Positions 10,646 through 21,419 are shown, numbered from the stretch's first letter. The stretch is 64,000 nucleotides of DNA from Odontocerum albicorne (GCA_949825065.1 OX463847.1:34043089-34107088), one strand, 5' to 3'. A program made the numbers and translations. The notes: generated by a model not told the origin, from the letters alone.

Positions 10646-11165
10646 CATCACGTAATTTTCCTGTCGGGATAGGCAGAGAGGACAGAGCGCCAGACTTTCG
10701 TATCTCGCCACACATCCTTAGCCTCTTCTATATCCATACACATTATCATACAACTTCTACGATTTCTCTGACTATCCAAATTTCCTTCTTTCAGAATATC
10801 ATCCACTTAATCCAATTATACTTTCCTTCGTCTTCCTCTCATACTACTGTAGTGGACTATGATCTTAGCAGATTTTAATACTGTCCAGTTCGAGTATATA
10901 TGTTTTAGTGCCCCATCGACTTTGTTTCCCATCGCTACACACCGATCGATATCTCTCTTAACTCTTCCATCATCTGTGAAGATACTACCCAAATAGCAGA
11001 ATTCCTCAACTTGCTCCAATTTTTCTTTTTTCCCTTATATGATACATACTCGTATGTCGCATTTACATTTCCTTTCCCCATTACTTTGAATTTTACAACA
11101 TTCATTCTCAGATCTTTCTCTTCGCATATTTCATATATTTTACTTATTAAGAGGTTCACTGTCAA
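10646..11165 (-). pseudogene. RTE-like retroelement family R, copy 2
   Basis: On the minus strand, 11019 downward reads VEEFCYLGSIFTDDGR, a conserved block of the reverse transcriptase C-terminal region, followed by AMGNKVDGALKHIYSNW and SAKIIVHYSSM. It then jumps to RGRRRKV, so the segment normally lying between these blocks is deleted. After several stops the tail reads EEAKDVWRDTKVWRSVLSAYPDR up to the conserved terminus at 10646 (CATCACG on the plus strand). It is a 5'-truncated, internally deleted copy. Confidence 0.8.
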
Positions 11166-12091
11166 CTTCGCCTATGGGCGGCGCCTATGGGTTGAAAGTT
11201 ATCCTGTGGTACCGCCTGCGTCCTACGGAAGAGCATGTCCGTAAAAGGTACATAAATAAGTATTCATATAGCAATCGTCGCAACACCGCGATTTTGTTGT
11301 AGCACTCAAAATATTATAAAATAGGATCAGTGACAAGGACTGATGTCAACAAAACCTAAGGCAGTAATATATTATAAATATTGTATGTCTGACATTGATC
11401 GTCCAGATCAGTTACTTTCTTATTTTCCATATTCGCGAAAAACTCTTCGATGATACAAGAAGTTATTTATTCATACCTTATAACAACTTTTGATAAATTC
11501 GCACAATTTATAAAATAGATAATATTCTTGTCACATAAATGTATTTATATGACATGTCTATCGCTTATCTGTTATTAATGGATTACTGCCAGAAAAAGCT
11601 CCAACTGTAAGGCAAAGTACAAGTGCTTTTTTCTAGTTATGTGCGTAGAATTTCTAAAATTGAAAAGAAAAATAAACAGGGACAAAAAAAAAGAAAATTT
11701 GGCCCTGTTTGGAGTTTTTCCCACATAACAAGCATTCAATAATACTATTTATTTTTTGTATTACAAAAACTCAATAAGTTATATCAATAGTCAGCTAAAC
11801 ACTTTTTTTTAAATTTGGCAACTGGATAGGAATTTGTAATCAGGACCTGTTAAACTCTTTAATTCAACTTCATTCTTCGCCATCGTTACCATATCATCTG
11901 CTCACAGCAATCGCATATGTTCCCATTCGACATTTGTATGGCACCAAATGATATCTCTGTAGTTCTTAAGTGTAATGTAATGGTACAATAGTCAAAGTTA
12001 CCATGGAAATCATGATAGTCAAACATGAGCATATGTGTAAGTGTAAAAGGCTTATGTGTAAGTGTCAGATGTGCATACATACTCGTACATA
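11166..12091. other. Non-coding stretch, nothing recognised
   Basis: AT-rich DNA without a supported gene. It holds the octamer TACTCGTA at 12080-12087, just outside the TA target site of the next element. Confidence 0.4.
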
Positions 12092-12093
12092 TA

Positions 12094-12595
12094 CAGGGTG
12101 GCGCAGAGGAAACGCATGTTTTTTGAATGGCTAGTATTTTGCAAAGAGTGGAAACGCAAGTTTTTCATTTAAGCATAACATTGTTTATTTTCACGATAAT
12201 TTTTTGATTAATACAGGTTAATAAAGTAACAATATTGCACTTTTAAATTAATTGTGAAAAATAATGTCAAGAAAGTGTTGCCTTTCTTCGCGGTCACATA
12301 TCTGCAGCCTCTCTTGAAAGTTATGCATCACTCTCACAAACATTTCTTCTGGTATTCCTTCGATTTCTTGACGAATAGAAACTTTCAGTGAGCGAAGAGG
12401 GGCAATACTTGCCTGACATTATTTTTCACAATTAATTTCAAGGTGCAATATACGAGTAATTACTTCATTTACCTGTATTAATCAAAACATTATCTTGAAA
12501 ATAAACAATGTTATGCTTAAATGAAAAACATGCGTTTCCTCTCTTTGCAAAATACTAGCCATTCAAAAAACATGCGTTTCCTCTGCGCCACGCTG
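12094..12595 (-). mobile_element. 502-bp TA-flanked MITE with ~190-bp terminal repeats
   Basis: The element begins CAGGGTGGCGCAGAGGAAAC and ends with its near-perfect inverse, CAGCGTGGCGCAGAGGAAAC on the minus strand. TA duplications lie at 12092-12093 and 12596-12597. The inverted arms run about 190 bp inward (to about 12285 and 12405), leaving a core of only about 120 bp that encodes a transposase C-terminus. It is a deletion derivative of a Tc1/mariner-like (IS630 superfamily) transposon and needs transposase supplied from elsewhere. Confidence 0.9.
12248..12406 (-). pseudogene. C-terminal tail of Tc1/mariner-like transposase
   Basis: About 50 codons are open on the minus strand from 12406 to a TAA at 12248-12250: SLKVSIRQEIEGIPEEMF, then VRVMHNFQERLQICDREE and a final HFLDIIFHN. 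This pattern (Ile-Pro-x-Glu-Met, Val-Met-x-Asn-Phe-x-Glu-Arg, Asp-Ile-Ile-Phe) is the usual end of insect Tc1/mariner-like transposases. The catalytic domain is absent. The stop codon falls inside the left terminal repeat. Confidence 0.75.
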
Positions 12596-12615
12596 TATTT
12601 ATATATTATACATAC

Positions 12616-12800
12616 CATCACGCCGTTTTGAAATAAGCAGCAGGTTCAGAGCCCCATACGTTCTTTTTGTGACATACACATTGTACATTATCTACATCTA
12701 TACGTTTTCTCATTCAGCTCCTACGATTTCTCCGACTTTTTAACAAATCGCATTCGCTTGATTTAAACATACTTGCCTAGTTATTCATCTACCACGCATT
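12616..12800 (-). repeat. Family R retroelement tail, copy 3
   Basis: The sequence starts with the conserved terminus CATCACGCCGTTTTG and continues with the family pattern (CTACATCTATACG, CAGCTCCTACGATTTCTC). It is heavily eroded and has no open frame. It lies immediately downstream of the MITE and upstream of the tandem array. Confidence 0.6.
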
Positions 12801-12810
12801 CCACTCAATT

Positions 12811-12905
12811 AACATTGTAAGGCATTTATCAAACACTGTTTATTCCACTTTATGTAATGGTATAACCCTGCCGGTTTCGAGATTTTCACCTCATCATCAG
12901 GAGAA
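12811..12905 (-). repeat. Inverted single copy of the 84-bp repeat unit
   Basis: On the minus strand this reads CTGATGATGAGGTGAAAA, TCTCGAAACCGG and then GTGGAATAAACAGTG: the same unit as the downstream array but in opposite orientation. The two orientations are joined by an imperfect palindrome (GAACACAAACAAGTA/TTGTATGTGCTC, 12903-12930). The unit holds an AATAAA poly-A signal and resembles the 3' tail of a retroelement. Confidence 0.8.
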
Positions 12906-12924
12906 CACAAACAAGTATTGTATG

Positions 12925-13950
12925 TGCTCCCCTCATGATGAGGTGAAAACCTTGAAACCGATAGGCTTACACCGTTATATAAATTGAAATAAACCGTGTT
13001 TGATAAAACAAATCATCTGATGATGAGGTAAAGCCTTGAAACCGATAGGGTTATGCCGTTACATAAAGTGGAATAAACGGTGTTTGATAAAACAAATCAT
13101 CAAATGATGATGTGAAACCCTTGAGACCGGTAGGATTATACCGTTACATGAAGTAGAATAAACCGTGTTTGATAAAACAAATCATCTGATGATGAGGTAA
13201 AGCCTTGAAACCGATAGGGTTATGCCGTTACATAAAGTGGAATAAACAGTGTTTGATAAAACAAATCATCAAATGATGATGTGAAACCCTTGAGACCGGT
13301 AGGATTATACCGTTACATGAAGTAGAATAAACCATGTTTGATAAAACAAATCATCTGATGATGAGGTAAAGCCTTGAAACCGATAGGGTTATGCCGTTAC
13401 ATAAAGTGGAATAAACGGTGTTTGATAAAACAAATCATCAAATGATGATGTGAAACCCTTGAGACCGGTAGGATTATACCGTTACATGAAGTAGAATAAA
13501 CCGTGTTTGATAAAACAAATCATCTGATGATGAGGTAAAGCCTTGAAACCGATAGGGTTATGCCGTTACATAAAGTGGAATAAACAGTGTTTGATAAAAC
13601 AAATCATCAAATGATGATGTGAAACCCTTGAGACCGGTAGGATTATACCGTTACATGAAGTAGAATAAACCATGTTTGATAAAACAAATCATCTGATGAT
13701 GAGGTAAAGCCTTGAAACCGATAGGGTTATGCCGTTACATAAAGTGGAATAAACAGTGTTTGATAAAACAAATAATCAAATGATGAGGTGAAACCCTTTA
13801 GAGCGGTAGGATTATACCGTTACATAAAGTGGAATAAACAGTGTTTGATAAAGCAAATCATCATATTATGAGGTAAAACCTTGAAACCGATAGGGTTATA
13901 CCGTTACATAAAGTAGAATGAACATTGTTTGATAAAACAAATTACAAAAA
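12925..13950 (+). repeat. 84/85-bp tandem array with hammerhead-like motifs
   Basis: About twelve units are arranged head to tail. From about 13018 two types alternate: type A (84 bp, CTGATGATGAGGTAAAG...) and type B (85 bp, CAAATGATGATGTGAAAC...), giving a 169-bp higher-order repeat for about four and a half cycles. Units carry CTGATGA, a possible GAGGT/ACCTT stem, GAAAC, and CGGTA...TACCG, in the order of a hammerhead ribozyme core, plus AATAAA. A single unit occurs far away at 33185-33312. The likely source is the 3' tail of a Penelope-like or other non-LTR retroelement. Confidence 0.85.
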
Positions 13951-14589
13951 TGTATATTTGTTTTAGTCTTCCTCAATTTATTCGTTCTACACCAATTTTC
14001 TCAATCCATCTTTTAGTGACCTTCTTCATCTTACTTAATACTCGACGTTTGACTCGCATACATCAAAGCTGGTACTCAAATACTCTAGTATATAATTTAC
14101 AAAAAATCAAGTTGAAAAGCGCTTGTTTCTGAAACATAAAGCCTGAATCGAGTTAACTCCGAGTTTTATTGTTTGCTTACGTTTAAAAACTTCGCAAAAT
14201 AAAAGTTTCTCTCCTTTCTCCATTGTAACTGGCACTTTATTTAAATCCGTGAAAAAATATATACACATTTTTCTTTTGATTTGCTTCAGTTTTGAACTTT
14301 TCATGATCTTTTTCATAGGGAAATGAAATATGAGAGAATATTTAAGGGAGACTTTTTTTAGAACGCCATAAAACATCTTTTCCATTCTTTTTCTTCTCGA
14401 GAATACCGAATAGAAATACTTTTCGTACATTCTTTTAGAGGATGTTTTTTGTTCTTTTGTGACACTTTTCACTTTTATAAATGTAAATGAATTACATTTT
14501 ACATTATACTTTAAGATCGCTACTGGACGGCAATAATATGAGGAATTAATATTTATTGTATAGTTTTTTTATATAAGACTTTCATTGTA
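13951..14589. other. Non-coding stretch, nothing recognised
   Basis: AT-rich. A lysine-rich open frame on the minus strand at 14107-14472 has no motif or domain and is best explained by A-rich composition. Confidence 0.4.
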
Positions 14590-14700
14590 CACAACACAAC
14601 CTAGAGGGTTAATTGCTGTGTGGAAATCTTTTCCAACCAGCCAAAAATAAAGACGAGACGTTATCCGAAAATAAGACTGGAACCTTTTATAAAATAACTT
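14590..14700 (+). repeat. Left end of TIR/tRNA-like repeat (family T)
   Basis: The sequence GGAAATCTTTTCCAACCAGCC (14621 region) matches the terminal repeat of the better copy at 47275-47520, and AGACTGGAACCTTTTATAAA matches its interior. The tRNA-like core and the other end are not recognisable, so this is a fragment. Confidence 0.5.
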
Positions 14701-15339
14701 GCGTTAAATTGACTTATGCGAGAATAAATATTTTTGAGCTAATAGCTGATGTGTTAAGTACTCTAAAGATAATTTTTATTTTATTTATTTTATTATTACA
14801 CATGACAAGAAATATACACAATTTGAGAAAAACAACAGATAATTTGATTTGGACATACAATTTTAATGGATCTGGGTTTGTTGCCTTTCATTTGTCGTAT
14901 CCCCAGTAAACTAGGCTTTTGCCTGTATCTCACTGAGAATATTTAGCATGAGAAAAATAAATCGATACTTCTTTCCAATTTTTGATTACACAAAAACAAA
15001 ACCCCGTTGCACGCTCTCATCAACCTGACAGTGACACTCAACTACAACTGGAAACATCTTGCGAAATTCAACTCCTCATACATCATCACTCCAGAAAGAC
15101 CAAAAATATTCATCCCACACTATACCGCACACAATCATAAGAGTGAAAATCAAAACAAAACCAAAACAAAAAAAAAAAAAAAAAATACACAGAAACACAA
15201 ATACAAAAACAACCAAGATTAAAACAACAGGAAGAAACCAACACTCACGAGCTCACATAAATCCCTTCCACTCGTCATTCATCCTGAAAGCCAAAGTACT
15301 CAAAATCCTGTCGCAATAACAACCACGCTCCGATCGACT
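14701..15339. other. Non-coding stretch with a G-poor segment
   Basis: No gene is supported. From about 15005 to 15320 the plus strand is strikingly poor in G and rich in C and A, ending with an A18-type run near 15170. Lys/Thr/Asn-rich translations there reflect this bias. It may be the remains of a retroelement tail, but no motif confirms it. Confidence 0.35.
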
Positions 15340-15616
15340 GTCTAAATGGTTTTCCTACCTTTACCTTTATTGAAGTCGGCACGCCATTGTATGTAATGGG
15401 AGCCAAATAAACATATTGCCTTTGGGCAAAAGAGGTTTTAACTCTAGGGATGGTGAACATTTCATTAGTTGCCATGCGTGTCATGTGTGTCTGCATCTTC
15501 CCTTCCTCTCGATGGTAGTGCCAGAGAATAGATTTGAGATGTAAATTGGCTATGTTCAGGACCTGATACTCTCTGAAAAGCTCCGCCGTGGGATAGATAG
15601 TTTCTACATGTTGAAC
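15340..15616 (-). pseudogene. LINE reverse transcriptase C-terminal fragment
   Basis: On the minus strand the frame reads TAELFREYQVLNIANLHLK, then TRMATNEMFTIPRVKTSFAQ and YLAPITYNGVP. The pattern of an LFKEYxILNI helix followed by R-x-x-x-F-x-x-P-R-x-x-T-x-F-x-x-R and a PxxWNxLP-like end is characteristic of the region after the reverse transcriptase in CR1/L2/Jockey-like LINEs. The Trp-Asn of the last motif is replaced by Tyr-Asn. Only the 3' end of the element remains. Confidence 0.65.
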
Positions 15617-15626
15617 TGATGGGTAA

Positions 15627-15745
15627 CGAAAGGCTGACTAAACTATTTTACAACGCAAGCATGACTGACAGTTGCAACACAAGACGACCGATAAAAGTAT
15701 AGCTCAATCATGTGAACAAAATTTTAGATGAAGGAAATGTGACGG
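15627..15745 (+). repeat. Family R retroelement fragment, copy 4
   Basis: Translation gives GNERLTKLFYNASMTDS, then RRPIKV and LNHVNKILDEGNV, matching the same blocks in the other copies. It is short, lacks the conserved 3' end and directly follows an unrelated LINE fragment on the opposite strand. Confidence 0.6.
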
Positions 15746-16606
15746 GTAAAAAATTAAATTAACTATATAAAAACGATTTATGGATAAGAAAAAATTGTGT
15801 CTTGATACGAAAGTTAGACGCTCTGTCATATTTGTATGTCTAGTTTGGAAATTGCGTTATAGTAGTATTTACCTTATTGTGTGTGGGTTCTAAACGGAAT
15901 CGAACCCAATTCATATAATTTTAACGAAATCCGTTAATTTATTGAATTGAAATTTACGGTATATGATCCCTTTTTTTATCAAATGATTTTCATTTTTTGA
16001 ATAAATTCTACAAAATAAACTTTGAATAAATTATGTCAGTTCGAAAATGTGTTTATGTAGCAAAACAAGATGTTGTTTTTCATACAAAAATATTGTTTCT
16101 TATTCCGAAATTTTGATAAACTTGTTTCATAATTTCTTGTTTTTTAATTATTTATTTGATAAAGTAATCTATGATACGCACGTTTACTAAAGGCTACACC
16201 CATATACGGAATTATAACATAAGATCTAAAGGACTTATACTCGTACAATTAATATATTATAACTATAAGCTTACTTAATTTTAATTTCCAGCGTGTAATT
16301 TTCATATTTAATCATCTTAACATTAAATATATTAAATATAGTTAACACCTGCATTCTAACTTAGAACTAGATAACAATTCTTACAACTAATTATTTAACA
16401 CGTCATGTCCATTTGTTCAGGCTACATCACATTTACTATCAGACAGTGGTCCTCTCCACTGTAGGTGGACTCTAGTCAGGCAATCGATGCCCTTATCGTT
16501 ATACGGAGACAATTTTATATATTTTTTAATTCATCTTTGCAACAAGTTATTTTTGTAATTTAAATATCAATTTTTCCGATTTTTAATAACATGCATACAT
16601 ATATTT
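15746..16606. other. AT-rich non-coding stretch
   Basis: No gene or repeat was recognised. The octamer TACTCGTA occurs at 16238-16245. Confidence 0.4.
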
Positions 16607-16945
16607 CATCACGCCATCTCCATCACGGGGTAGGTAGAGAGTACATAGCGTCAGACTTTCCTTCTTCTCATACAACTCCAACTACTTCTCTGACTTTCTA
16701 CGTTTCCTTCTGTCAAAATACTATTCAATTGATTCAACCATGCTTTCCTTGGTCTTCCACTCTGACACTTTTCACTCACATTTGCACTGCATGTTGGTTT
16801 GACAGTTTTTCTTCATTCATTCTTTTCACGTGTCCAAACTATCTCAGAGATTTTTTTCTTCTTATTCAACACATTAATGTAACACACTCTATATTCTGTC
16901 ATTCATTATTACCCCGTGTATTATTCTAAGTGCACGAAAAATAAC
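16607..16945 (-). repeat. Family R retroelement tail, copy 5
   Basis: It starts at the conserved terminus CATCACGCCATCTCCATCAC and runs through the family landmarks: CAACTCCAACTACTTCTCTG, TTGATTCAACCATGCTTTCC, CACGTGTCCAAACTATCTC. The last corresponds on the minus strand to the LRWFGHVxRM block of the retroelement protein. It is 5'-truncated and degenerate. Confidence 0.72.
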
Positions 16946-17498
16946 CCTTGTTTATAATATCACCCTTAAAACCGTAAAAAAAACATGTAAATCATTTCAA
17001 ATATCAAATCAAACACTTGAACTCTCTATATATATTTATTAAATTAGTGACACATTGGTCTCGTCATTCATAACTTGGTCACGTCAAACTGTTTGATCTA
17101 TGGTGATCATAAATATTAACGTATTACTCCGCTTCTAAAATGTATATTGTCTTTCAACAGACAAATAGGTTATAGACTAGGGCTCCTTTAAGCTTACTGA
17201 GAAAAGTTAAACATCGATGTATTCCAATAAAAAAGAGATAAAAACTTTTTTATATTAATTTGCGGTGTCACGTCCCGATTACTGTTCTCGTAATTATATT
17301 TATTCTAGTCTGTCGAATTAGCAAATTACTAGACTTCAGTCCGTTTTCAAAGGCGCTACTAGGCTATTATACGTATATGTTGATCATAAATAGTGTCGTA
17401 TTACTTCAGTTCTAAAATGTCTACATTGGTGTGTGTGGAAGTGTCACGAACAGATTGATTTCCCACTTTATCAATTTTTATTATAGTCTCTTTCTGAC

Positions 17499-17775
17499 AT
17501 ATCTCCATTTTATCTTTCAGATCTGTCTCTGAAAGATGGAAGATCTTGAGATCAATCTAATATTTATCGTGAAAATGAATTGTTGTGAATTGATCAATTA
17601 CGTGAGGTATTATGACAAGGTCTTGTTGGATCAATTACGTGAGGTATTATGACATATCTCTACTTTACCTTTCGGATCTGTATCTGAAAGATGTAAGACC
17701 TTGAGATCAATCTAATATTTTTATCGTGAAAATTGATTGTTGCGAATTGATCAAGTACGTGAGGTATTATGACAA
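17499..17775. repeat. Imperfect tandem duplication, ~155-bp unit
   Basis: The block TATCTCCATTTTATCTTTCA... to ...GTGAGGTATTATGACA (17499-17617) is repeated at about 17653-17774. The submotif TACGTGAGGTATTATGAC appears three times (about 17598, 17634 and 17756), so the duplication also contains a partial third unit. No coding potential was seen. Confidence 0.75.
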
Positions 17776-17789
17776 GGTTTTACTTTTTA

Positions 17790-18120
17790 ACTTTACCTTT
17801 ACTTGTCCCATGGCATAGAATAGTATGTTTGAAGTATAAGAGATACGGGTAAGTCTCAACAAGCACTTAAAGAAAACTCTTTTTGAGAAGACTTATCAAA
17901 ATGATTGTTTATATAACTATAGTATTACATGTATACTTATACACTACACTCCACTAAAAGCCGAATGTGTTACTATCGCACAAGTGAAGATCTACAAAGG
18001 TTTCATTTTAATTTGTCTTCCCTTGGTTAGTTTTCTATGTTTTTTTAACCAAATGTGTTTTATAAACATATACAGGTGAGGGAGTATCCAATCTAATGAC
18101 CGCATCCATTAATATTGTCT
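17790..18120 (+). mobile_element. LINE 3' end (family L), copy 1
   Basis: This matches the fragments at 34170-34410 (opposite strand) and 59940-60310. Shared landmarks are CAAGCACTTAAAGAAAAC, GCCGAATGTGTTACTATC, GTCTTCCCTTGGTTAG and, at the end, GGGAGTATCCAATCTAATG. In the better copy the first part codes for the C-terminus of a LINE reverse transcriptase. Here the frame is broken. Confidence 0.65.
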
Positions 18121-19275
18121 TCTTATACTAGACTTTTTTATATTTCAATTTAATTTAAGTGGATTCCCCAAAAGCAATCCCGCCATCCCAGTCTTCAAGG
18201 GTTTTCCTAATAATATATTCTCCATGTACGTCAAATACATCGGGAGAGAGGAAGCACCCATGCCGTACACCCTTTTGCTTTTAAAACTGTTGTTAATTGT
18301 TGTTTATATATAATTGTTAACTATTTAAAATAATTGAACTCTCTTTTGAGAGTAACTTGCGCCAATGCTTATAACAAGTTACACTTTAATTTGTGTACGA
18401 TGGAAAGACGAAAACGATACGACGGAAAGACGAAGTCATGTGATGTTTGAAATTTAGTTCAATTATTTTTAATACCCGTTAACTTCATAGTGGTTGAGAT
18501 ATAAAATCATTATTCAGAGAAACCTTATTACTTGTGTAGGAAGATAAACATTTCTTGCATCAAGCATCATCCACCCTGTATATTTAGAGAAAAAGCTGTA
18601 TTTTTCTTTCTGTTTTATTGCCTAAAGTTAAAAAATCTCCACACTGCATTTAACGATGTTTTGTTTCTGTTTTTTTTTTCAGCTTTCCTGTTCCGTTTCC
18701 TGTTTCAAGCTAGCGACAGCTATCTCTGTTATTATTTTTTCATAGTCAGTGCTGTACTTTGAGTCTAAATTGGAAAATTAACTTTGGATTTATTCCCCAA
18801 ACTGAAACACTTTTCGAACATTGTTTTTTTCTAGAATTCACATATTTTCATAGTACCTTTCTGCTGAAAAAAAGTAGTGACCTGTTTTATTTGAAATATA
18901 TGCCAATGTCAAGTGATTTCCACTCAACCTCGTTTGTGTCGATTCACATTGGCAATATATTAGCATATGTGAATTGCTGGAACATTAAGTTAAAGTCCAG
19001 AAATTACATCCATAAATAACAGTTCCGTCATATACTGACGAAACTGTTAGTGATGGATGTAACAGTTTCGTCATACACAAGATACGGCTTAGACCTTTAT
19101 CTGCTAAGACACTTATTTATTTATTTATTTAACACTTTTATTGCAAATACAATCAGGCACTTCAATGTGGATAAAATCATAAAAGTTCTGGGTTAGTATT
19201 TGTAACTCAGTTATAAGAACTGAATTGATAGTTTCATAATGTCAAAAAGATAAGATTTCTCAGTGGAATTAGAAA
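18121..19275. other. Non-coding stretch with one hairpin
   Basis: AT-rich, T-rich in places, with no supported gene. The only structure recognised is the hairpin at 19036-19073. Confidence 0.4.
19036..19073. repeat. Perfect 14-bp hairpin
   Basis: TGACGAAACTGTTA (19036-19049) and its exact reverse complement (19060-19073) enclose a 10-base loop. The phrase GTTCCGTCATA just upstream at about 19022 partly repeats the right arm. It could be a remnant of a small fold-back element or a structured RNA; context gives no support for either. Confidence 0.7.
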
Positions 19276-19279
19276 TATA

Positions 19280-19821
19280 AAGGATCTTTCAAATCGAGCA
19301 GTTTTTTTAATTCTTAGATAAAACACAGACGGCGTCGCAAATTTGCTTGGGTCTTGTGACATTTGAGAAGTGTAATGTATGATATTTATAAAAATGAAGT
19401 CGTATATAATACTACGACGCGTTCAAATTGTTGAATTATTTTATGTATTGTAATCTCCGGAAACTGTGATGTCAATTGGCCACCAAGATCATGTGATCTG
19501 ACACCGTTGGACAATTTTCTCTGGGGTTATGTGAAAAGCCAAGTCTATAAGAATGACTCCAATCAATTCCTGAACTGAAGGACAAAATTATTCGCATTAT
19601 TGGTAAGGCCGAACCGCAATTATGCCAAAATGTCATCGAAAATTTTGACAAAAGAGTGGATATCTGTGGAACTGCAAGAAATGGACACTTGACGGATATT
19701 GTTTTTTGTGTTTAAATGTCATACATTATACTTCAATGACCAATAAAAAAATATTTGAAATCAAAGAAAATTGTGTGTTTTATTCAAGAATTAAAAAAAC
19801 CGCTCAATTTGAAAGACCCTT
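19280..19821 (+). mobile_element. 542-bp Tc1/mariner-like deletion derivative
   Basis: Terminal inverted repeats of about 50 bp start AAGGATCTTTCAAAT at 19280 and end ATTTGAAAGACCCTT at 19821, with TA duplications at 19278-19279 and 19822-19823. The interior keeps only the last third of a transposase gene. The 5' part of the gene has been deleted, which is the usual route to a MITE. Confidence 0.85.
19469..19715 (+). pseudogene. Tc1/mariner-like transposase, C-terminal third
   Basis: Translation shows NWPPRSCDLTPLDNFLWGYV, the block that carries the last catalytic acidic residue of the DDE/D domain, then after one frame change PELKDKIIRIIGKAEPQL, VIENFDKRVDICGTARNG and a terminal HLTDIVFCV. 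The order and ending match insect Tc1/mariner-like transposases. The first two catalytic aspartates and the DNA-binding domain are missing. Confidence 0.82.
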
Positions 19822-19823
19822 TA

Positions 19824-21415
19824 TTATGTCAAAATTCAACCGAATCAACATATGAAATAATTAAAACAATGAATTATTTTTCAAGTGTTCTTTTTCTGAT
19901 TCATAAATCTCAATTAAGGAAACTTCAAATCTTACAAAATACAGGGATAAATATTTTGGTTGAAAAAGGGTATGTTTTATAAACTAGATATGTGTTTGAT
20001 TAAACAATATACATTTTTATAATATCCTAGTCTAAGTGACAGAAGTTTGTTGCCAAAAAATACCAGAAAAAGTTTGATGTACATTGAGTACTAAAATTAC
20101 TTCACAAAAAGTCGCCATGACGTTCGACTCTCAAAAAACAAAATTGTCAAACTTACTTATACTACAAAGGGTTCATTTTTTTTTACAAAATGCCAAAAAG
20201 GGTTTTTGGTTGTCTGTGTATTTTATTTGTTAAAAATAGATTTGAGGATTTTTGAAAAACCAAAAAATATGGCGTAAGTTCTTTGATTTAAAATTATAAT
20301 GTATGTAGATTAGGCTGAAGTCGTTTATAAGTACGAGTATATATTAAACAGTTTAAATAAACAAACCAGTGAAGTGCTCTTAAGAGGGGAGTTATTACGT
20401 CAAATGCTTCCATACACACATAAAATCAGATGTGCCATTTCCAACAATATTTGTTCATTCAAAAACAGCTTTCGCGAGAATTTTTTTAAATTTTATTATT
20501 TTGAAATCTGATGGGCTTGGCTAAGTTTAATACGAACGGACTTAATTTTATTCCTTGTTTTAAAGGTTCCATTTAAAAATTTCAACGATCATAAAGTACA
20601 CGTGTCTGCCATTTTCCTCAAAAACCTTTGCACCCTCCACATTTTAAACTTCAACGACTTCCCTGATTTGAACCCTTATAGCCTAATTCACTCCTGGTTC
20701 TTTATGTTTCCTCCAGACCTGAGTTCCGGTCAGGGGTTTCGTGCAGTCCTAATAGCCAGGCCTTTTCCTAATGAGTGCTTTGTCGTTGAAACTTTAAAAA
20801 TCTACCCGTATCAGAAATACAATAAAAAATAACCAATCGCAATCGAGGAGGATTAAAAGACCGGCTCTTCTCGAATATTTTGCCAGTGCCCTAAAAACGT
20901 TTGTTTAGTAACCAGGTGTCTTAAGTGTGAATCCCGGCGAATTCTTGACTGGTTTTAGTTGTTTTTACATCTGAATTTGTTTTGGTGCAGTTTTAGAGTG
21001 ATCATGTGAGGGCAGGTGTAAAAAAACGGTATTATGTATAAAATTCAATGTAAATTTTGACTCCTGGTGATGGAAGTCACACCAATTGTCTCAATTTTAA
21101 CTGATACATCGCGTTAGTCATGTAAACGTGGGTTCAAATTTCTTAACATGGGTGCAAAGCCCGTCTTTACTCGTGATTTAATTTACTTTTAAAAGGTCAT
21201 GAAAAGAAATACAACCTACTCAAGGGAGGAAAAAATTGCTTAAAAATCCCTTTTATTTTTCTCTAGGCTTATATAAATATTTTTCATAATAAAATGCTCT
21301 AAAATAATGTGTTCATTAAGGACTATAGAGCAGATGTAATGTGTTTATTAAGAAGGATTTTATTTCTTTATTTTCACGAATATATTATGTCATTCAACTT
21401 CACGATTTCAAGCCT
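19824..21415. other. Non-coding stretch, one possible SINE trace
   Basis: No gene is supported. Near 20920-20990, GTGAATCCCGGCG followed by TTTTTACATCTGAATT resembles the 3' body of the second tRNA-derived family (family S) described at 38293, but it is too decayed to delimit. A C-rich open frame at 20602-20832 has no recognisable motif. Confidence 0.35.
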
Positions 21416-21419
21416 GCAT

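Noticed and set aside
14107..14472. 121-residue minus-strand open frame rich in lysine
   Set aside because: Composition follows the A/T-rich DNA; no motif, no signal peptide, no homologous pattern and no context supports a gene.
15007..15319. Two overlapping Lys/Asn/Thr-rich frames
   Set aside because: They arise from a G-poor, A-rich segment with long A runs and show no protein pattern.
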